A program made the position numbers and the translations under genes. The notes below the pieces were generated by a model that had not been told where the DNA came from, did not search any database, and worked only from the letters and a program-made list of their open reading frames with translations. Below, piece by piece: positions 62,230 to 64,000 of a DNA stretch of 64,000 nt. The DNA is from Salinibacter pepae. Its GTDB lineage: Bacteria; Bacteroidota; Rhodothermia; Rhodothermales; Salinibacteraceae. The number at the start of each line of letters is the position of its first letter. Positions within the stretch are counted from its first letter, which is position 1. The DNA lies in assembly GCF_947077775.1 (NCBI RefSeq), contig NZ_CAMTTE010000001.1, forward strand, positions 2,570,501 to 2,634,500. Direction: 5' to 3'.

Positions 62230-63009
62230 ATGACACGGGACCAAACTGCGACATTTGGACGCCATGCCCTCCGCCTCGCGGGGAGCGGGCTCCTCGTGGC
62301 GGGCGTCGTGGCGCTGGGCCTCCTGGGCTGGCAGTGGCGGGCGGACGTGACGGTGGACCGGGTGGCCGTGACCGGGGCGCAGCACGCCCCGCCCGACACG
62401 CTGCGCCGCCTGGCCCGGGTGGGCCGCGGCACGGCGATGAAGGCCGTCGCGCCGATGCTCGTCGCCGACCGGGTGGCCCGCCACCCGTGGGTGAAAGAAG
62501 CGACCGCCGAGACGCAGTGGATGCAGGGCGCCCTGAGGATTGCGGTCACCGAGCGCACCCCCGCGGCCCTCGCGGTGGACGCGCAGGGCCGTCCGGCCTA
62601 CTACCTCAACCGGAGCGGCCACGCGATGCCCCTGCCCGACCGTGCTGGGTACGACGTGCCGCTCGTGCGGGGCCTCGAGGCGGAGGCCCCCTGGACGCAG
62701 CCCGACACCGCACAAACCCCGTCGTCGCTGCGTCGGGTGCTTCGGGCCCTTCCCGAGGCGGGGGTATCCAACCTCGTGGCCGAGATTGAGATGCAGCCCG
62801 ACGATGCGATCGAACTTACGACGACCCCGATCGGCCCGCACGACGCCCTGCCGGTGCACCTCGGGAGCGGCAGCGTGTCCCGAAAACTGCGCACGCTCCG
62901 CGCCTTTGCGCGCCAGGTGCTCGCGTCGTCGCCGGACGAGCCGATCGAACGCATCGACCTCCGCTTCGATGGACAAGTGGTCACCCGAACGCGCCCGCTC
63001 GACGGATGA
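62230..63009 (+). CDS. ftsQ: Cell division protein FtsQ
   Basis: A 259-residue division protein with one N-terminal transmembrane helix (about 15-35, LAGSGLLVAGVVALGLLGWQW) and a periplasmic POTRA domain (about 40-110, VDRVAVTGAQHAPPDTLRRL, then HPWVKEATAETQWMQGALRI). The C-terminal beta domain follows. It links FtsA-side and FtsI/FtsW-side components. It lies between two copies of the intergenic palindrome family. Confidence 0.88.
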   Translation: MTRDQTATFGRHALRLAGSGLLVAGVVALGLLGWQWRADVTVDRVAVTGAQHAPPDTLRRLARVGRGTAMKAVAPMLVADRVARHPWVKEATAETQWMQGALRIAVTERTPAALAVDAQGRPAYYLNRSGHAMPLPDRAGYDVPLVRGLEAEAPWTQPDTAQTPSSLRRVLRALPEAGVSNLVAEIEMQPDDAIELTTTPIGPHDALPVHLGSGSVSRKLRTLRAFARQVLASSPDEPIERIDLRFDGQVVTRTRPLDG

Positions 63010-63048
63010 TGCATCCGATCCGGTCTTCATCGTGCGCTGTGATCTGCT

Positions 63049-63114
63049 CAGTGATGAGTGACGCGCGAGCCGCGGGACGGCACGCGCCATCGCGCATCAC
63101 GAATCACGACTCAG
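63049..63114. repeat. TGATGCGTGA-type imperfect palindrome after ftsQ
   Basis: GTGATGAGTGACGCGCGAG (63051-63069) is set against CGCGCATCACGAATCACGACTCA (63091-63113) in the 130-base gap between ftsQ and ftsA. The words are shared with the copies at 27716 and 62095. Confidence 0.6.
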
Positions 63115-63139
63115 CCTGACATTGATCCCCCAAACTGCC

Positions 63140-64000
63140 ATGAATGAAAACATCGTCGTAGGAGTCGACATCGGCACGACCAAGGTCTGTGCCGTCGTCG
63201 CCGGCAAGGATGACCTCGACCGCGTGAACATTCTTGGGGTGGGCATGGCCCCCTCCGACGGCCTCAACCGCGGGGTGGTGGTCAACATCGACCGCACCGT
63301 GGCGGCCGTTCGGGAGGCGGTGGAGGAGGCCGAGCGGGCCGCCGGCGTGGAGGTGCAGAACGTGGTCGTGGGCATCGCGGGCGACCATGTGCAAAGCTTC
63401 CAGACGCGCGGGGTGGTGACGATCAACGCCAACGAGATTACGCAGAACGACGTGCAGCGCCTCCTCGAGGACACGACGCACGTGGCCCTGCCCGCCGACC
63501 GCGAGATCCTGCACGTCATCCCGCAGGAGTTCATCGTGGATGGGCAGGACGGCGTGGCCGACCCCGTGGGCATGAGTGGGGTGCGCCTGGAGGCGGACGT
63601 GCACATCATCACCGGGCTCGTCTCCGCCGCCAAGAACATCTACCGGTGCATCGAGAAGGCGGGCTTTCGGGTGTCCGACCTGGTGCTGGAGCCGCTCGCC
63701 TCCTCGTTTAGCGTGCTGCACGAGGACGAGAAGGAGGTGGGGGTGGCCCTCATCGACATCGGCGGCGGCACGACCGACATTGCCGTCTTTGAGGACCACA
63801 CGATCCGCCACACGGCCGTCATCGCGGTGGCCGGCGACAAGGTGACCGACGACATCCGAAAGGGCCTCGGCGTGATGCGAGACCAGGCCGAGCAGCTGAA
63901 GCGACAGTTCGGCGTGGCCCTCGCCGAGGAGGCGGACTCGGACGAGAAAATCGAGATTCCGGGCATCGGCGGGCGGGACGAGAAGACGATCGGGCGCGAC
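63140..64000 (+). CDS. ftsA: Cell division protein FtsA (partial)
   Basis: Actin-like protein that anchors FtsZ to the membrane. The 287 codons present are the N-terminal part: VVGVDIGTTKVCAVVAG (about 5-21, phosphate-1), LNRGVVVNIDRTVAAVREAV, then the FtsA-specific 1C subdomain (about 85-165), and ALIDIGGGTTDIAVFED (about 205-221, phosphate-2). The gene runs past the end of the window; ftsZ would be expected next. Confidence 0.95.
   Translation, partial: MNENIVVGVDIGTTKVCAVVAGKDDLDRVNILGVGMAPSDGLNRGVVVNIDRTVAAVREAVEEAERAAGVEVQNVVVGIAGDHVQSFQTRGVVTINANEITQNDVQRLLEDTTHVALPADREILHVIPQEFIVDGQDGVADPVGMSGVRLEADVHIITGLVSAAKNIYRCIEKAGFRVSDLVLEPLASSFSVLHEDEKEVGVALIDIGGGTTDIAVFEDHTIRHTAVIAVAGDKVTDDIRKGLGVMRDQAEQLKRQFGVALAEEADSDEKIEIPGIGGRDEKTIGRD

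Overview
The window is about 64 kb of dense, GC-rich (roughly two-thirds G+C) bacterial chromosome. Acidic proteins, the Bacteroidota-like gene content (a lipoprotein with a bacterial Ig-like domain, a DUF5683 protein, a TonB-family protein, a division cluster without murF) and a serine-palmitoyltransferase-like gene together suggest an extremely halophilic member of the Rhodothermota close to Salinibacter ruber. This assignment rests on recognising protein families by eye, not on a database match. No rRNA, tRNA, CRISPR array or intact transposase gene was seen.

Layout: 1-5.2 kb holds the end of glutamate dehydrogenase, an Ig-like lipoprotein, the NAD(P)HX repair enzyme, a VanZ-like protein and TonB. 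5.3-8.8 kb (minus strand) holds rpiA, a GNAT and a UvrD-like helicase. 9-11.9 kb holds parA-parB and a DUF5683 protein. 12.2-15.6 kb holds a serine-palmitoyltransferase-like enzyme, a GNAT-fold acyltransferase resembling bacterial ceramide synthase, and a HAD phosphatase. 15.6-20.8 kb (minus) holds rhomboid, purQ, an acyl-CoA dehydrogenase, ssb and an alpha/beta hydrolase. 21.3-30.3 kb is mixed housekeeping: yaaA, udk, coaX, birA, inositol phosphatase, fabI, a HAD phosphatase, an L,D-transpeptidase and a TonB-C-like lipoprotein. 30.5-36.6 kb holds a nucleoside transporter, an M1 peptidase and PcrA/UvrD. 36.7-39.8 kb is an accessory-looking minus-strand block encoding a methyltransferase-HNH nuclease fusion, a methyltransferase-HIT fusion and a SnoaL-like protein. 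40-48.5 kb holds dat, pdxH, proline dehydrogenase, a macro-domain protein, a methyltransferase, a CBS protein and pyrG. 48.9-49.5 kb holds a divergent lexA-like gene, and 49.9-64 kb holds the division and cell-wall cluster mraZ-rsmH-ftsL-ftsI-murE-mraY-murD-ftsW-murG-murC-ftsQ-ftsA, cut by the window end.

Most genes are ordinary metabolism, DNA maintenance and envelope synthesis. The observations I rate highest are: the two-gene methyltransferase-HNH / methyltransferase-HIT block, a candidate uncharacterised restriction-like or nucleic-acid processing system; the SPT-like and ceramide-synthase-like pair, which fits synthesis of sphingolipid- or sulfonolipid-type envelope lipids; a UvrD-family helicase ending in an SSB-like acidic LPF tail; a LexA homologue that has lost its autocleavage dyad; a small element with terminal inverted repeats downstream of pyrG; and two kinds of short intergenic repeat that sit at gene ends and supply stop codons.
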